The notes: generated by a model from the letters alone, not told the origin. A stretch of 64,000 nt of DNA from Pseudisothecium myosuroides (GCA_951799445.1 OX637295.1:3100001-3164000), one strand, 5' to 3'; shown: positions 21,670 to 34,151, counted from the first letter of the stretch. Numbers and translations: made by a program.

Positions 21670-23735
21670 TTCCTATAATCTCAATTTCTAGCATGATTTT
21701 TTGAACCTTTTTTTGAACACAGAGAAAGTGGAAAACACAATCATTAGCTTAGTTTTGAGAGACCTCATTTTCTATTACAATCAATGCCTAAGTGCAAAAG
21801 TTATATCACCTTATTTTCAAAATAGAGGTTGAAATTCTATACAAAAAAATTAGCAAAAAATAAAAAGTAATAATAATTTTGCTTTACATAATTTTGTCTA
21901 CATGGAAAGATTTGGTTCATTTTATTTAGAATGATTAAAGATGAAAAAGTAATGGAGAGTCTTGGTTCTTAGGTAATTAGAGCATTTTATTCAAAAAATA
22001 ACTTACAAAATTCATTTTTGTCTTATTTAAATTCAATTTTTACAATTTTTCAGAAAAAAAAGTTCCATATGGTTTAGTTGTCTTTTTTGAACACTCTCAT
22101 GAATGGGATTAGTACATTTCAATTCCATTTTAGAACTAAATTAACCATTAGTATCTTGTACCTACTTCTGTTTATTTAATAATTTTTATAAGAATAAAAA
22201 TTAAATGCATATTATAAATTTTTTTTTAAACTCTCAATTCAATTTTGCAATATAGTTTTTTTAATTCACAATCTATAGTGCAAAAATTTTAAGTTAAAAA
22301 GATTCAAAGCCTTAAAATCTAGTCATGCAAAGTGCAAAAAGAAATGTTTCCTTTATTTTAAATAGAAATATCTTGCAATCTACATGGTCAACGATTCTGA
22401 CTTTTTTTACTAGTTCAGTGTAGGATCCTATAATTAAAAATGCAAGAAACAAAAGTTTTGCATTTTTCATTAGGAATAGTATTTTAAGTGTTTTATTCTA
22501 TGATTTTTTCATTCCAAATTTTGTGCAAGAAGTCCAATGCAAATCATGATTTCCTAACTTGTCTTGTGGACTTTTGGAGATGAGCCTCAAATACATTCAA
22601 TTGGAAGAAAAATCATATTATAAATTTATAAAAAAAGATTATTGAATAGATTTTGAAAAGTCATTAATTAATTATGGTGATTATTGTTCTTTCTCTTAGT
22701 CTCTTATGTTTTTCATGACCTCAATTTTAGATTTGAAAAAGATCAATAAATGACAAGGATTGAAAAACTTCAATTTATTTTAATTCAAAATTTTAATCCA
22801 CTTGCAGATGTTTGTAAGAAATATCAATACTTAATTATGTCACATGGAGAGTAACAAAGTTGTCCTTTGCTAAAACTTTTGAAGAATGAAACCAATTGAT
22901 GAACTTGAATATTGGAGATGGCTATCTTGCTTGTAGTTGTATTTTTTTATTTTAATTTATTTAAAAAAATAAATTTATACTTAAAAAATAAAATTTAAAT
23001 AATTTTATATTTAAAAATAATTTTATTAATTTGTCACACTTTTAGCTTTAGCTATTTTAGTATTATCGGTTAACCAACAATAATGAGCTAGAGCTAAAAT
23101 TTTTGTAGTCTATTTCCTTAGTAGGTGACTAGGTGGGCCGCATGTTCTCACCAAGGGGCATTGAAAAATAGCTTATTTTAAGTCCTTTACAATCCACATT
23201 TGTGCAAATAGGACTCCTTGACAAGCACACTTGTCAATACTAAAGATGGTTTCAAGCTCATTTTTTTGTTAAAATCTCTTCACCATGAATTTTTTATAAA
23301 TGTCCAAATTTTAGTTTCTTTGTAAATTATTTTTTTTCATTTTTTACAAATTAAAATATTGAAGCACCTATTTTTTTGAGATTTTTTACTTTTCTAGTTT
23401 TCCTACTAAGAGAATTATTCTATGTTTTTGTTCTTCGGGGATGGGTTTTTTTTTCAAGTGTAGACATTGGCTATATTTTTATAATTTAAAATAAAAAATT
23501 GCCAAAGTGGAATATAATCAACCACTTATTGTATTTTTGCAACAACCCTTGTGATCAAACCTTACAATCATCTAATCCATAATTATATACATGATCCAAT
23601 TGTAAAATTTTCATTTCCTAGGTGATTCATAACACAACCAATTTAAATCCAAATCCAACTGTAGAATTTTCATTTCCTAGGTGATTCATAACACATCCAA
23701 TTTAAGATTGTGTGTTTTAATTATAAAATTTTAAA
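21670..23735. repeat. AT-rich dispersed repeat DNA, no gene
   Basis: The text GAGATGAGCCTCAAATACA near 22580 and its surroundings match 41465 and 54035 in the same order (a GCAAGG or TGCAAG block, then GGAAATGAGCCTCAAATACA, then AAAAATCACATT). A 50-bp direct duplication containing TTCATTTCCTAGGTGATTC lies at about 23596-23705. No coding signal is present. Confidence 0.65.
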
Positions 23736-24155
23736 ACAAAAGCTTCTTAATTAGTTCATGCCAGTGCAACGCCGTACGCCCGTACTTGAATGTACTGGTT
23801 TGGTGGCTGACAACCGGTAGTAATTCGTGAAGATAATTGCAGATCTTATGTGCTCCAGATTGATCACACTCAGAATCAGCTCAGAAGTAAGCATCAACAT
23901 CGATAAGTTGGCGTCAATTTTGATAAGTTGGCGCGTGCAATCTAATTAAAATGGCCTTGTGGACCTCATCCAAGCAATTAGGGAATTCTGAAATTAAGGT
24001 GACAATCATGAATTAGGGAGTCATGAGAGAAAAAAGGGCTCACGGAATATCGCAAATAATGAATTGACGTTATTGATCAAAGAGGTCAACACAGTCAAGA
24101 GATCAATTTAAAGAAATTGACGTTAGCTGCATTTGCCGACAGTCAAGGAGGATAT

Positions 24156-24413
24156 TGTTAGAACAAATGTGATTGGACATTGCTCTGAACGTTGAAAGCG
24201 ATCACTAGCTGTAGATGATATCTGTTGTTGGATGTTTCTTGTTTCTGTGGATGACTTTAGTCGTCTCTCTGCCTGGCACTATGACTCCCCGCCTTCCCGG
24301 CATTGTATGTACTGTCTTTGTGGTATCGCCTTCATGGCTATGGCGCAGCGTAATAAAGGAGCTTTGGTAAACATGTGTTATGAGAGTACTTGTCTGGTTT
24401 CTTAGTTGCAATA
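24156..24413 (+). repeat. 5' LTR
   Basis: Starts TGTTAGAAC and ends TTGCAATA. It contains GTAATAAAGG, a likely polyadenylation signal, near 24350. The boundary is set by identity with the 3' LTR and by the flanking GATAT. Confidence 0.92.
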
Positions 24414-24427
24414 GGTTATGGGCCCAC
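24414..24427 (+). other. Primer-binding site for an initiator tRNA-Met fragment
   Basis: GGTTATGGGCCCAC follows the 5' LTR directly. It is the reverse complement of GTGGGCCCATAACC, the anticodon stem-loop of plant initiator tRNA-Met, and does not match the tRNA 3' end (which would give TGGTATCAGAGC). The geometry fits priming by a tRNA half, as known for Drosophila copia and yeast Ty5. Confidence 0.8.
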
Positions 24428-24557
24428 AGTTAGTTGCGTTAGTTGCGTTGAGAGGATAAAGTCAATCCAGAAAGTAGGACACAGAAGAGAAATCGATATT
24501 CTGAGGAAGTTAGTGAAAACCCCGAGAGGAATACAATTCAGAGAGAGTTTACGGAAG

Positions 24558-27500
24558 ATGGCTCAGAATATGGCTACGTCGTCAAAGATCAAAGAGGTCA
24601 ACACAGTCGAGAGATATGATGGTTCGAATTTTGCATTATGGAAAATGCACATGTCGTTCATCTTTAAGTCTCGTGATCTGTTTATGATTGTGAACGGAAC
24701 TAAACAGAAACTCGATACTATGAGTGATGATGAGAAGTCGCAGTGGGAGCAGCGAGATAAGCAAGCTATCGTAGCTATCTTAGGATCGATTGATTCCTAC
24801 CACAAACAAGAAGTGATCAATTGTGAAACCTCTTGTGAAATGTGGACACAGCTTCAGGCTTATCACGATAAGCACTCCGATGAGTGTACAGTAGCATTGC
24901 AGGAGAAGTATTTTTGTTGCAAGCTAGGTGAGGGGGATTCAATAGCAGTATACATTAGTACACTGCAAAAGCTGTACAAACAGCTCAATGATTTGGGAGA
25001 AACGATAACTGAAAAATCGTTGATAGCTAAGATTCGATGTGGCCTTCCACCATCGTACGATCCTCTTATGCTTGCGTGGGATAGTGCTCCAGCGACAGAG
25101 CAGACATTAAAAAATCTGCAGATGCGTTTGGTTAAATTTCAGAACAAAAAGAAAGATCGGGAAGGATTGTCTGATGCTCAAGCAGATTCGGCATTCTTCA
25201 CGAAGAGCACCACGTCAAAACCTTCGCTCACAGTTGAGCAGAAGAAAGAACGAGCAAAGCGTCTAGCTAAGTTAAAAAGGCATTCTCGATGCTATAAGTG
25301 CGGCCTTAAAGGGCATTTCGGGAGAGAATGTGAGCAGAGTCAAAGTTCAGATGAGTCAGTATCACCCAAGCGCCCTCGTAGCAATAGACGGAAAGGCAAA
25401 AATAAAACAAAGCGGAGTCACGCTAATGTCAGTGCAAGTGGTGTCCACGAAGTTTTATTTGAGCAGTCGTTGTCGTCATCATCATCATCGGCTTTCTGTG
25501 TTAGTTTAGAACAGCAGGAGTCTAGTGATTTTTGGTTTGCAGACTCAGGAGCGACTGAGCATATGACTGACAAGAGACAATGGTTCGACAATTTTCAACC
25601 CGTTGAAAATATGACTTGGAGCGTAGCAGTCGCAGATGATCGCAAGCTATATGTCAAAGGAATTGGTGATATTATTGTTCAGGCTAAGGTGAACGATACG
25701 ATCAGTTCTCTCAAACTTAAGAACATTTTGTACGTCCCTAAGCTACGCAGAAATCTAATTTCGACCAGTAGACTAACAGAGAAGAGAGTTGCGATCTTAC
25801 ATGTAAGAAATATTTGCAAAATGATATCAGAAGATGGATTAGGCCGTTTAATCATGACAGCGCACAAGCACGAAGGCTTATGGCGCATGGATATTCACGT
25901 TGTCACTAATCGAAGCTCAGCTAATGTGGTCAAGTCAAGCGTCGATGTTCATACACCTAGCTCTCGTTCCGACAGAGATTTGCAGAAATGGCACTATCGA
26001 TTGGGCCACGTGAACACACACACGCTGAAACAAATGGCCCGGGATAATGTTGCGATAGGATTGCCATCGCTAGAGAAAGCGAAAGTGAAACTCATCTGCA
26101 AAGGTTGTGCTCACAGCAAGATCCATCGGACTCCATTTCCAGTGAATGTTGAGAGACGAAGGGATTCTAAACCTGGTCAGTTTTTTCATTCTGATATCTC
26201 TGGTCCTTTTCAAGTCTCTTCGCATGGTGGTCATCGCTATTTTGTAACGTACAAAGATGATCACAGTGGTTTCCGTTTTGTATATTTTCTAAAAGATAGA
26301 CAAAACATAATCACAACATTTCAAAGCCTATATCGGCTTGTGAAAAACGAGACAGGGAATAGGATGGTGAAATTACGGACAGACGACGGGAGTGAATATG
26401 TGTCAAAGAAATTTCAGGACTACCTATCTAGAAAAGGCATCCGTCATGAACTCACGGCTCCATACTGCCCTGAGCAAAATGGAGTAGCAGAGCGTGACAA
26501 CCAAACGATAGTAGAAAGTGCACGCTCAATGTTACATCATAGAGGCATGCCGTTGGAATTCTGGGGAGAGGCTGTTAATACAGCAGTATATATACTTAAT
26601 TGTGTCTCTGGCAAGACGACTCTAGGCTCTACACCATTCCAAGAGTGGTATGGAAAGAGACCAGATCTTAGCCACTTCAAAGAGTTCGGTAGTTTATGCT
26701 ACACACATATCCCAAAACAGAGACGTCAAAAGCTGGATAGTAAAGCCAGAGAGGTTATTTTCCTAGGCTATTGTAATACTTCCAAAGCCTACCGTCTGTG
26801 GTGTCCCAAAGGAAGAAAGGTAGTGGTCAGTCACGATGTTATTTTTGACGAGGAGAGCGTTCCAAATTTTGGAACAAGTACAAACGGTTATAAAAACATC
26901 TCGACAGTTGCGGTATTCTTTCCAGAAACTAGCGAGACAGTTGTTACACCACCTCTCGATTTCAACAACGTCAATTCCTCACCTCAATGCGTCAATCTGA
27001 ATGAACAAGGAGATCAGGAGTTTCCACCAATAATCAACATGCAGGAAACTTCTATAGATCGGAATCTATCAAGAGATCGAGAAACTGGTGTACCATTCGA
27101 TATACAGGAAGCGTCAACCAGTGGGAGCAATAATTGAACCAGTGGGAGAAGCGATCAAATTGGTGGGAGCAGCAATCGAACTGGTGGGAGCAGCGATCGA
27201 ACAAGTGGGAGCAGCGATCAAACAAGTGGGAGCAGCGATCAAACAAGTGGGAGCAGCGATCGAACAAGTGGGAGCAGCGATCAAACCGGTGGCAACATTG
27301 CAAGCAACGGGAGCATTGCAAGCCGTGGGAGCCATAAGCCAATGCCGCCAGCATCTTCTGATGACGATTTAAATCCGATATTACGAACAAGGCTAATAGA
27401 AGAATTATACAGTGCAACCAAGCCTACACAGGTGAGTGAGCAGACACAACCAAGTTGTCGAGATGGTAGTGGATTGTCACTGTCCACATCCTGCGTTGCT

Positions 27501-29125
27501 GTTACTGAAGAAGTTCCCGCTAGAAGGATGTCAATTCTACCAGAAGAACCCAAAACTTACAACCAGGCCATCAACAGTGAGTTTAGAGACCAATGGCAAA
27601 AAGCTATGGCTGAAGAGACAGATTCGCTACTTAAAAACGAAACGTGGACCATGGATTTTTTGCCGAAAGGGAGGTCTGTCGTCAAAAACAAATGGGTTTT
27701 TAAAATCAAGGTAAAGGCAAATGGTGCTATAGAGCGATTCAAAGCCCGTCTGGTAGCGAAGGGATTTACTCAAACCCAAGGTATAGACTATGATGAAACG
27801 TTTGCTCCAACAGCAAGAACGGAGACTATACGAGTCATGCTGTCAATTGCAGGAGCGGAAGATTTTGATCTGGTTCAATTTGATATCAAGACAGCCTATT
27901 TAAACGCTACATTACTGGAAGAGATCTATATGGCGTTACCAGAAGGTTTTGAAGAAGAAATATATCGACGTTTTCCAGGTAGTCGAGGCAAAGTGTGTAG
28001 AATACGGAAAGGACTTTACGGGCTAAAACAATCTGCTAGAGGGTGGAACAAAACGTTCTCAGATTTCTTAAAACTGTATGACCTAATCCAAAGTCAAGCA
28101 GATCCGTGTTTGTTCTTTTCAGCAGCAGTGTCCAGGCTCACTCTTATCCTGTGGGTGGACGATGGACTTGCCATGTGCAAAGATAAACAGCTGCTTGACA
28201 AAGTGATTTCATATCTACAGTCAACTTTTGAAGTCACTGTTGGTGATGCTGATGTCTACATGGGAATACATATTAGCCGTGATAGATTTCGGAAAATGCT
28301 CTTTATTGACCAACAGAGGTACACAGAGACTATTTTAAGAAAGTATGGATTCCAGGATGCTTCCCCAGTTTCGACCCCAAGTGATCCGAACGTACATCTA
28401 AGCTATCCCAGGAAAGACGATGACGAAAGCGTTCCACTTTTTCCATTTCAAGAAATTGTGGGATCTTTACCGTATTTAGCAATGCATACTAGACCTGACA
28501 TTGTGTGTGCCGTGTCAACCGTTGCACAGTATGCAAGTAACTATCGACAGATCCATTGTACTGCTGTACAAAGAATTCTAAAGTATTTGAGAGGAACTAC
28601 TGATTTCGGTTTATGTTACTCCTCCGATAACAAGCCAAATCAAACCCTCGTAGCCTATACCGATGCTGATTACGCAGGTGACTTGAACGATCGCAAAAGT
28701 CGGTGCTGATTGTCAATAACGGACTAGTTGTGTGGCTAAGTCGAAAGCAACTCTGCACTTCAAGCTCTACGACTGAATCTGAATATGTGGCCGCATCTCT
28801 TACGAGCAAAGAGGTTGTGTGGACAAGGAGACTACTGCTGGACTTTGGGTACGAGCAGATGAAGCCAACTTCATTACTATCTGATAATCAGTCGGCAATT
28901 CGCCTTGTGCTCAATCCAGAATTTCATAAGCGAACGAAACACATTGACGTCATGTTTCATATTATTCGGGAGTTTCAGATCAAGGGCGAAATTGCGTTAC
29001 TTTACGTTCCTACTCGACTGCAGCTCGCAGACATCTTCACAAAGCCCCTGCCACTTGAGATTTTTCACAAATTGAGACATGCACTCAACATTTGCAAGAA
29101 AGTACATCATCAAGTGGGAGAATGA
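24558..29125 (+). pseudogene. Copia Gag-Pol polyprotein, interrupted
   Basis: The first plausible Met is at 24558 (MAQNMATSSKIKEV). Gag has the copia-type YDGSNFALWKMHM start and a CCHC knuckle CYKCGLKGHFGREC at 25290-25331. The protease has FADSGATEHM near 25540. Integrase shows the pre-integrase HYRLGH and CKGC pairs, then HSDISGPF, RTDDGSEY and NGVAER as the three acidic residues. Reverse transcriptase begins near 27560 and has WVDDG (28155) instead of the usual YVDD. RNase H has DADYAGD, SDNQSAI and HKRTKHID. The frame is stopped by TGA at 27135-27137 in a repeated linker, where neighbouring repeats have CGA. It is shifted after DRKS at 28700, with about four residues of the conserved TSGY region missing. 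After that it continues in another frame to TGA at 29125. Confidence 0.92.
27118..27310 (+). repeat. 21-bp coding minisatellite between integrase and RT
   Basis: About nine units resembling AGTGGGAGCAGCGATCAAAC, one base short of the full unit. In the polyprotein frame this reads as heptads of T-S-G-S-S-D-(Q/R). All three frames are free of stops over most of the array, which produces spurious long open frames on both strands. Confidence 0.85.
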
Positions 29126-29156
29126 GTAGCTGTGATGCTTCTATACGTTCTTACAA

Positions 29157-29166
29157 TGAGTGGGAG
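29157..29166 (+). other. Polypurine tract
   Basis: TGAGTGGGAG abuts the 3' LTR start TGTTAG. An almost identical AAGTGGGAG occurs about 50 bp upstream. This position is expected for the plus-strand primer. Confidence 0.6.
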
Positions 29167-29424
29167 TGTTAGAACGAATGTGATTGGACATTGCTCTGAA
29201 TGTTGAAAGCGATCACTAGCTGTAGATGATATCTGTTGTTGGATGTTTCTTGTTTCTGTGGATGACTTTAGTCGTCTCTCTGCCTGGCACTATGACTCCC
29301 CGCCTTCCCGGCGTTGTATGTACTGTCTTTGTTGTATCGCCTTCATGGCTATGGCGCAGCGTAATAAAGGAGCTTTGGTAAACATGTGTTATGAGAGTAC
29401 TTGTCTGGTTTCTTAGTTGCAATA
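29167..29424 (+). repeat. 3' LTR
   Basis: Same length as the 5' LTR with four substitutions by my count (three transitions and one transversion). Followed directly by the GATAT duplication. Confidence 0.92.
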
Positions 29425-29460
29425 GATATCGACAGTTGTCGTGATCTCAAAGAGTGAGTT

Positions 29461-29622
29461 TCATTGACGCTTGGACGGAGGTCTCCACTTGGAGGAGCCT
29501 CTATCCCCCATGGGACTAGACTTGGACGGAGGTCTCCACTTGGACGATCCTCCGTCGCCCATGGGAGAAGCCTTCGAGGGAGGTCTCCACTTCGATGATC
29601 CCCCATCGCCCATCACGGCCAT
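29461..29622 (-). CDS. Small repeat protein, copy D (53 aa, three 17-residue repeats)
   Basis: ATG at 29622 gives M-A-V-M, then three GDGGSSKWRPPSK repeats with ASPM and SSPM linkers, ending R-Q and TGA at 29461-29463. One amino-acid change is visible: Gly to Arg in the third repeat (GDRGSS). A copia element sits 32 bp beyond the stop on this strand and could affect the transcript 3' end. TATA lies about 271 bp upstream. Confidence 0.62.
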   Translation of the reverse strand: MAVMGDGGSSKWRPPSKASPMGDGGSSKWRPPSKSSPMGDRGSSKWRPPSKRQ

Positions 29623-29892
29623 GAAGGCAATCTGCTCTCCGAGGACTTAGTGGACTTCTGAAGCTCTCGGGAAGTGCCGGCCACGCTGTAAGCTTGGATC
29701 AGTTAAGTCTTTCGATCAGTTCTTAGAAAGAAATCAATGCGTCTCTGACTGTGTGCATGTGTCAAATTGGAAACTCGGGTGCAAATCCTATATATCAATT
29801 GCTAAAGCGTCTTCAGGTTGTGAGGATAGGTCAGTCAGCTGCGATTGTTGAGGAAGAATGAATGTTTGGTTCATTCTCTAGCTATGCTGCTC

Positions 29893-30410
29893 TTTTATAC
29901 GTTCCAATTAACATCGGCTCTAGACTTTCAAATTTCGTGGACTTAGTCAGCGGACGTCTTGAACGACCAGAAGTTGTTCAAACGCATGCAGCTTGAGATG
30001 GCGTTCAAAGGATGTGCGTCGTCTAACAGTGGTAGATTTGGTATTCATGTAGACCGGCGCTGGCGAGGGCAACGCGATGTATACTCATTTGATCGAAGAC
30101 CCAAATCTGCAAGCCGAACTAGTTGACAGCGGAAGTTACCTTTTTCACTCTTGGAAGAGGAGCAGCACGGGTTTCGTCGGAAAGTGAGATGAAACTTCGA
30201 CAATTACTACTAGTTGGTCAAAATGGTCAGAGATGTTTTTGACTTTGCTGGATAATCTACCGCCAGGAAGTGTATTCCACTTCCGTCATTTAACCGTACT
30301 AGCTAGGTCATTGCTGCCATTTTGCATGATGAAGTAAAATTCCTTGGCGGGGCATGTACCGCTGCGAGCATCACGTCCGTCAGCGTGCGCAGCTGTCGAA
30401 GACTTTTGCC
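29893..30410 (-). promoter_or_regulatory. TATA box and conserved upstream region, copy D
   Basis: Minus-strand GGAACGTATAAAAG at about 29905-29892. Upstream are CCGCTGACTAAGTCCACG near 29945 and GCTGACGGACGTGATGC near 30375, both shared with the other copies. Confidence 0.5.
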
Positions 30411-30464
30411 TCTGGAAACTGATCATCTTGCCTTGTAACCTTACAATAAAGAGCAGGAGCAAAT

Positions 30465-31085
30465 AACGTCAATTACGTTAACCCTGCAACTTCGCTGCCG
30501 ACACTAACGGAGTCCGATGGATGACAGAGAATCACGCCTTCAATGTAAGACATAAGTGCACATGTTCATCTCTGGAATTTAGTGTGAAAAGGGGACGTCT
30601 TGCACAATAGTTTGTCTCCTCCTTGTACCCTGATTGAATTACAAAATAAAAGATAAAACACCTAATTTGCCCACCCATCTCAAAACCAAAATCAAAGAAA
30701 CTTTGATGGATATGATATATGAAATACATACGGGTATAATATATAAAATATTGGTGTCCAATACAATATGACATGTGGGTACGTGACATATAGGATATGA
30801 GGTTATACAAAATGCAGATGTGTTATATGGATACATGTACATTGTTAATCCCATATTGATTACACTCATTATAGTGTAACATGTTCGAAAAAAATGTAGA
30901 TATAGGGTTAATGACAATTCACTCACTTATTAAGTGAGTAGGTGACATTCTACCACTTACTATCCTCTCAAAAAAGTCAGACTCTATACTTGATTACTAT
31001 ACTAGATTAAGATAAACCCAAGAGCTTGATATGTGTCAAATGAACTAAAGGCGCTAGAAATATGAATAGAAAATTAGTTTGAATG
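30465..31085. other. No gene recognised
   Basis: AT-rich sequence with repeated ATATGACATGTGG-like and GGGTATAATATATAAAATAT-like words. Small open frames on the minus strand have no recognisable features. Confidence 0.4.
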
Positions 31086-31670
31086 ATCCGCAATTGTGGC
31101 ATTGTGGGGTCACCTTTTCGTCTCTCTAGTTGATGAAAATGCATTCCGATGTCACGATAGATCGTAAATTAAATATGATAGTGTCCATCCGTGACAGTTG
31201 TCATCCTCGATAGTCACCCTTGCAAAAATTGAAGACTTTCCTTCACTTGATAGTTATGGCGCAAGTGCAAGTTCTATAATTTTGTTGTAACATGGTCTCT
31301 GCCGTTACAATACCTTAGTTCCTTGCTCGTCAAGAATGTGTAAATTTTTTCAAATGAATTCTAGTTTTTTGTTTTCATCGTTGATTTGATTCTCAAGATA
31401 TGGTGAATTGTGGGCTTGTGGCACAAGAATGAAGAAATTCGATCATAGTCAACTAAAGATTGAAGAACAATACAAGGGCAGTGAATGATGCCAACAATTA
31501 GATAGTACCACCAAGCGGTCGTGAGGGCCAAGGTTACGAGAGTACATGATTGGTATAGAATCGTAATTCAAACTATAGAAGATTCCTTCTTGGTTGGGAA
31601 ATGCTTCTTTGAATAGTTTATTGTCCTCCCTTGGGGGTGCACTATATAGGTTCTTTGTTGGCACCATGCG
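31085..31670. repeat. Second repeat module, copy 3
   Basis: Shares TGTGGCATTGTGGGGTCACC, AATGAAGAAATTCGATC and CAAGGGCAGTGAATGA with the modules at 13340 and 17860 in the same order. It is more degraded. Confidence 0.6.
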
Positions 31671-33212
31671 TTCAAGCCCCTATTACATAAGGGCTACGTA
31701 GTTAAATTTTTTTAATTTCTATAGGGCTATATATTTACCTAAATTTCAAAATTTAGGCCATTTCATGTACCCTATATTTCATACTAAATTTTTTTGTGGG
31801 CTATTTCTGTGTACCTTATGTTCATTATAAATATTGAACATTGGCAAAAAAAATTCAAATACTTCATCAATTCATATTGACATCTGTCACTAAAAACTTG
31901 ACATACACAAAATGGTGTACAAAACAAGTGAACTTCATAAAGTATTTGTAAACAAAAAATGGTGTACACAAAACAAGTGATGTTCATAAATTAGAATCAA
32001 AGATACAAAACAAGTGTGGTTCAACGAAGCTATTTGCAAGCATACAAAACTTTAAGCAAGTGAAAATCATAAATTATTTGTAAACATACAAAACAAGTGA
32101 AGTTTATATACTATTTGTAAGCATATAGTACTTTGAAATGCAAAGCAAATTCAATGACAAATTGCTTAGAAAGTGAAACTAGAACAAACACAATCTACTA
32201 TCAAAGCCCAAGTATTTTTATACATTTAAAGGCAATTGCAAAGTACTGTAAATGAGAAAGTAGGACAAAGCACAAACTACTTAGACATGGACAAAGTTGT
32301 AAATCATACACAAAGGTTTTAGGGTGGTCAATCTCAAATCAAAGTGCAACCTCAAATTTATGTAGAAATGCAATTTGCAAATACAAATGCATATGCTACC
32401 AAATACAGGTACGTGCATTTTTTGTATTTCAAAAATTGAAGGCTGCAATATCATAGAGTTTTGGTTTATAAATCCAAAATCCAATATGAAAACAAGCAAA
32501 ACCTAAATTGAACTAAACTTTACAAGGTGAAACTTAAAAACATTCTCAAAATTGGTTGCTTCTTGGATGTTGCGGTTTGGATTTACATGCAATGCTTTCC
32601 TGTACGTTCCACAACAAGAAAAAGGAAATGAAATTCAAGCGAGAAATGAAGGAAATGAAGAAGAGAAGGAAATGAAATTCAAATATGAAAATAAGAAGAA
32701 GAAAATGAAATTCAAACATTAAATTGAACAAGAAGGTATTGGAATTTCTTATAGTAATCATTGGCTAGTTCCAAATCTTAAGTCATGCTTTGTAAAATGA
32801 CGTTACATGCTACGGAATAGTTTTTTTTTGGCAAAAAAATAGTATAAATAATAAGAGAAGCAAGAGCTATATACTTACATAAATTAGCACCATCATTAAT
32901 GGACGTTATATGGTAGTATCTTTGGCTTATACAACAAGATCACCAAAAAGGAAAAAAATGGTAAAATAATATGGAAGTCTAATACCCCTTACGGATATTT
33001 TTATTAGTGTTGTTAGCTTAAATACTAATAGATTATATTTAATTATTAGTACTATTATCTTAAGTACTATTTTTTCATTTATATATATTTTTTTATTTTT
33101 TTTATTTTTTTCATTAAACTACTAAGTATTGTGTCTTACTTTTACCTACTTTTAATTATTTGATTAATTGCCCTAGCTTTCCTACTAATACTTGTTGAAC
33201 ACTAATTAGTTT
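31670..33212. other. AT-rich non-coding stretch
   Basis: Repeated words around ACAAAACAAGTGA (31915-32110) and a purine-rich run of GAAATGAA units (32630-32720). No gene seen. Confidence 0.45.
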
Positions 33213-34151
33213 GGTTAACCCCTTAAGGACTAGTCTTCTATTTTTAGCAACATAGAAATTTTGGACAAGTACGTGTGACTGAAGATCTCCATATTTTAGG
33301 CTGAAATTTTAATAGAAGAAGGAAACAAGGAATATTTTTCATATGCACTAAATTTCATGACATTTGGAAATTGGAGTCAAAAGTTATGGCCTAATATAAT
33401 ACTTTTTTTTGTAACTGGACAGTTCAGACAGAACAAAAAAAATCACTTTTTTGAAAAAAGTAAATTTGAAATTGGTTTTTTAGAATACTATATATGCGGA
33501 AAGTACTAAATCATTCCATTTCGATCAATGAGTCAACAGTTATGAGGAGTTTTAATTTGTGGATAGTTATGGATTCTCTACTCTAAAATAAACTTTGAAG
33601 TTGTTTATTTCACTCAGTTTCCAATATTTTTTGAAAAAAATAAAATCACAAGATGTAGATTGTTTATTACAACATTACAACCATTGGAATTGACATTTTT
33701 CAATTCCATAATTAAACTCTAAACAATTTTGTATTTTGAATCATTCTCTACTTCTTTCCACTTACTATTTTTGTCCTATACGTTGTACAATTCCAAATGA
33801 TTTGAAATTTTTAAGCATGTACCTAACTTGTTTCAAAAAAAGAGTTCAAAGAAGCACCACCATTTTGGACATTTTTTATAAAAATGTGAAGCTTGTGAAG
33901 TGCAGCTACCCTATTTTTTGCAGGGCCAAAAAAATAATTTGAATGAATTTGAATGTTTGTATAATTATATCTTACAATACATGCGGTGGAAATTTCTGAA
34001 ATTTTTACCACATGTTCTCAAATTAGCATACTACAAGATCCTACGGTTCCATATGTCAATTTTTTTTTTTCAAAAATTTGGTACTTGTATTAAAAATGGC
34101 AGTTTTCAAGTGTTTTTGGTGAAAACATAATTGTGGAACTTTAGGGGTTAA
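33213..34151. repeat. AT-rich dispersed repeat with TTAACCCC-type ends
   Basis: Begins GGTTAACCCCTTAAGGAC and ends CTTTAGGGGTTAAG, so the ends are inverted. The interior matches 58386-59345 in order: ACATAGAAATTTTGG, GCGGAAAG followed by CATTCCATTT, ATTACAACCATT, TTTTTCAATTCCATAA and TTCTACTTCTT. There is no coding capacity. Confidence 0.65.

Larger units (their letters stand above)
24156..29424 (+). mobile_element. Ty1/copia LTR retrotransposon, recently inserted and now defective
   Basis: 258-bp LTRs (24156-24413 and 29167-29424) differ at four positions by my reading, about 1.6 percent. Five-base target duplications GATAT flank the element at 24151-24155 and 29425-29429. The order of domains (Gag zinc knuckle, protease, integrase, reverse transcriptase, RNase H) is that of copia. 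It inserted into copy D of the duplicated unit, and copy C retains the empty-site sequence. Two lesions disable the polyprotein: an in-frame TGA at 27135 and a frameshifting deletion near 28700. Confidence 0.95.
23740..30465 (-). repeat. Duplicated unit, copy D, split by the copia element
   Basis: The left part (23740-24155) and right part (29425-30465) match copies B, C and E when the retrotransposon is removed. The left part has CTCCAGATTGATCACACTCAGAATCAGCTC. The right part carries the small ORF, the TATA box and a CGTCAGCGTGCGCAGCTG block. The break falls 3' of the small ORF on its own strand, so promoter and ORF are intact. Confidence 0.75.

Noticed and set aside
24390..24557. Polyprotein start inside the 5' LTR
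   Set aside because: The frame is open there but begins at TTG and crosses the LTR end and the primer site. The first ATG at 24558 is the natural Gag start.
27088..27372. Long frames of heptads such as VGAAIEQ and SNKWEQR across the minisatellite
   Set aside because: They are other frames of a 21-bp repeat whose true frame is that of the copia polyprotein.
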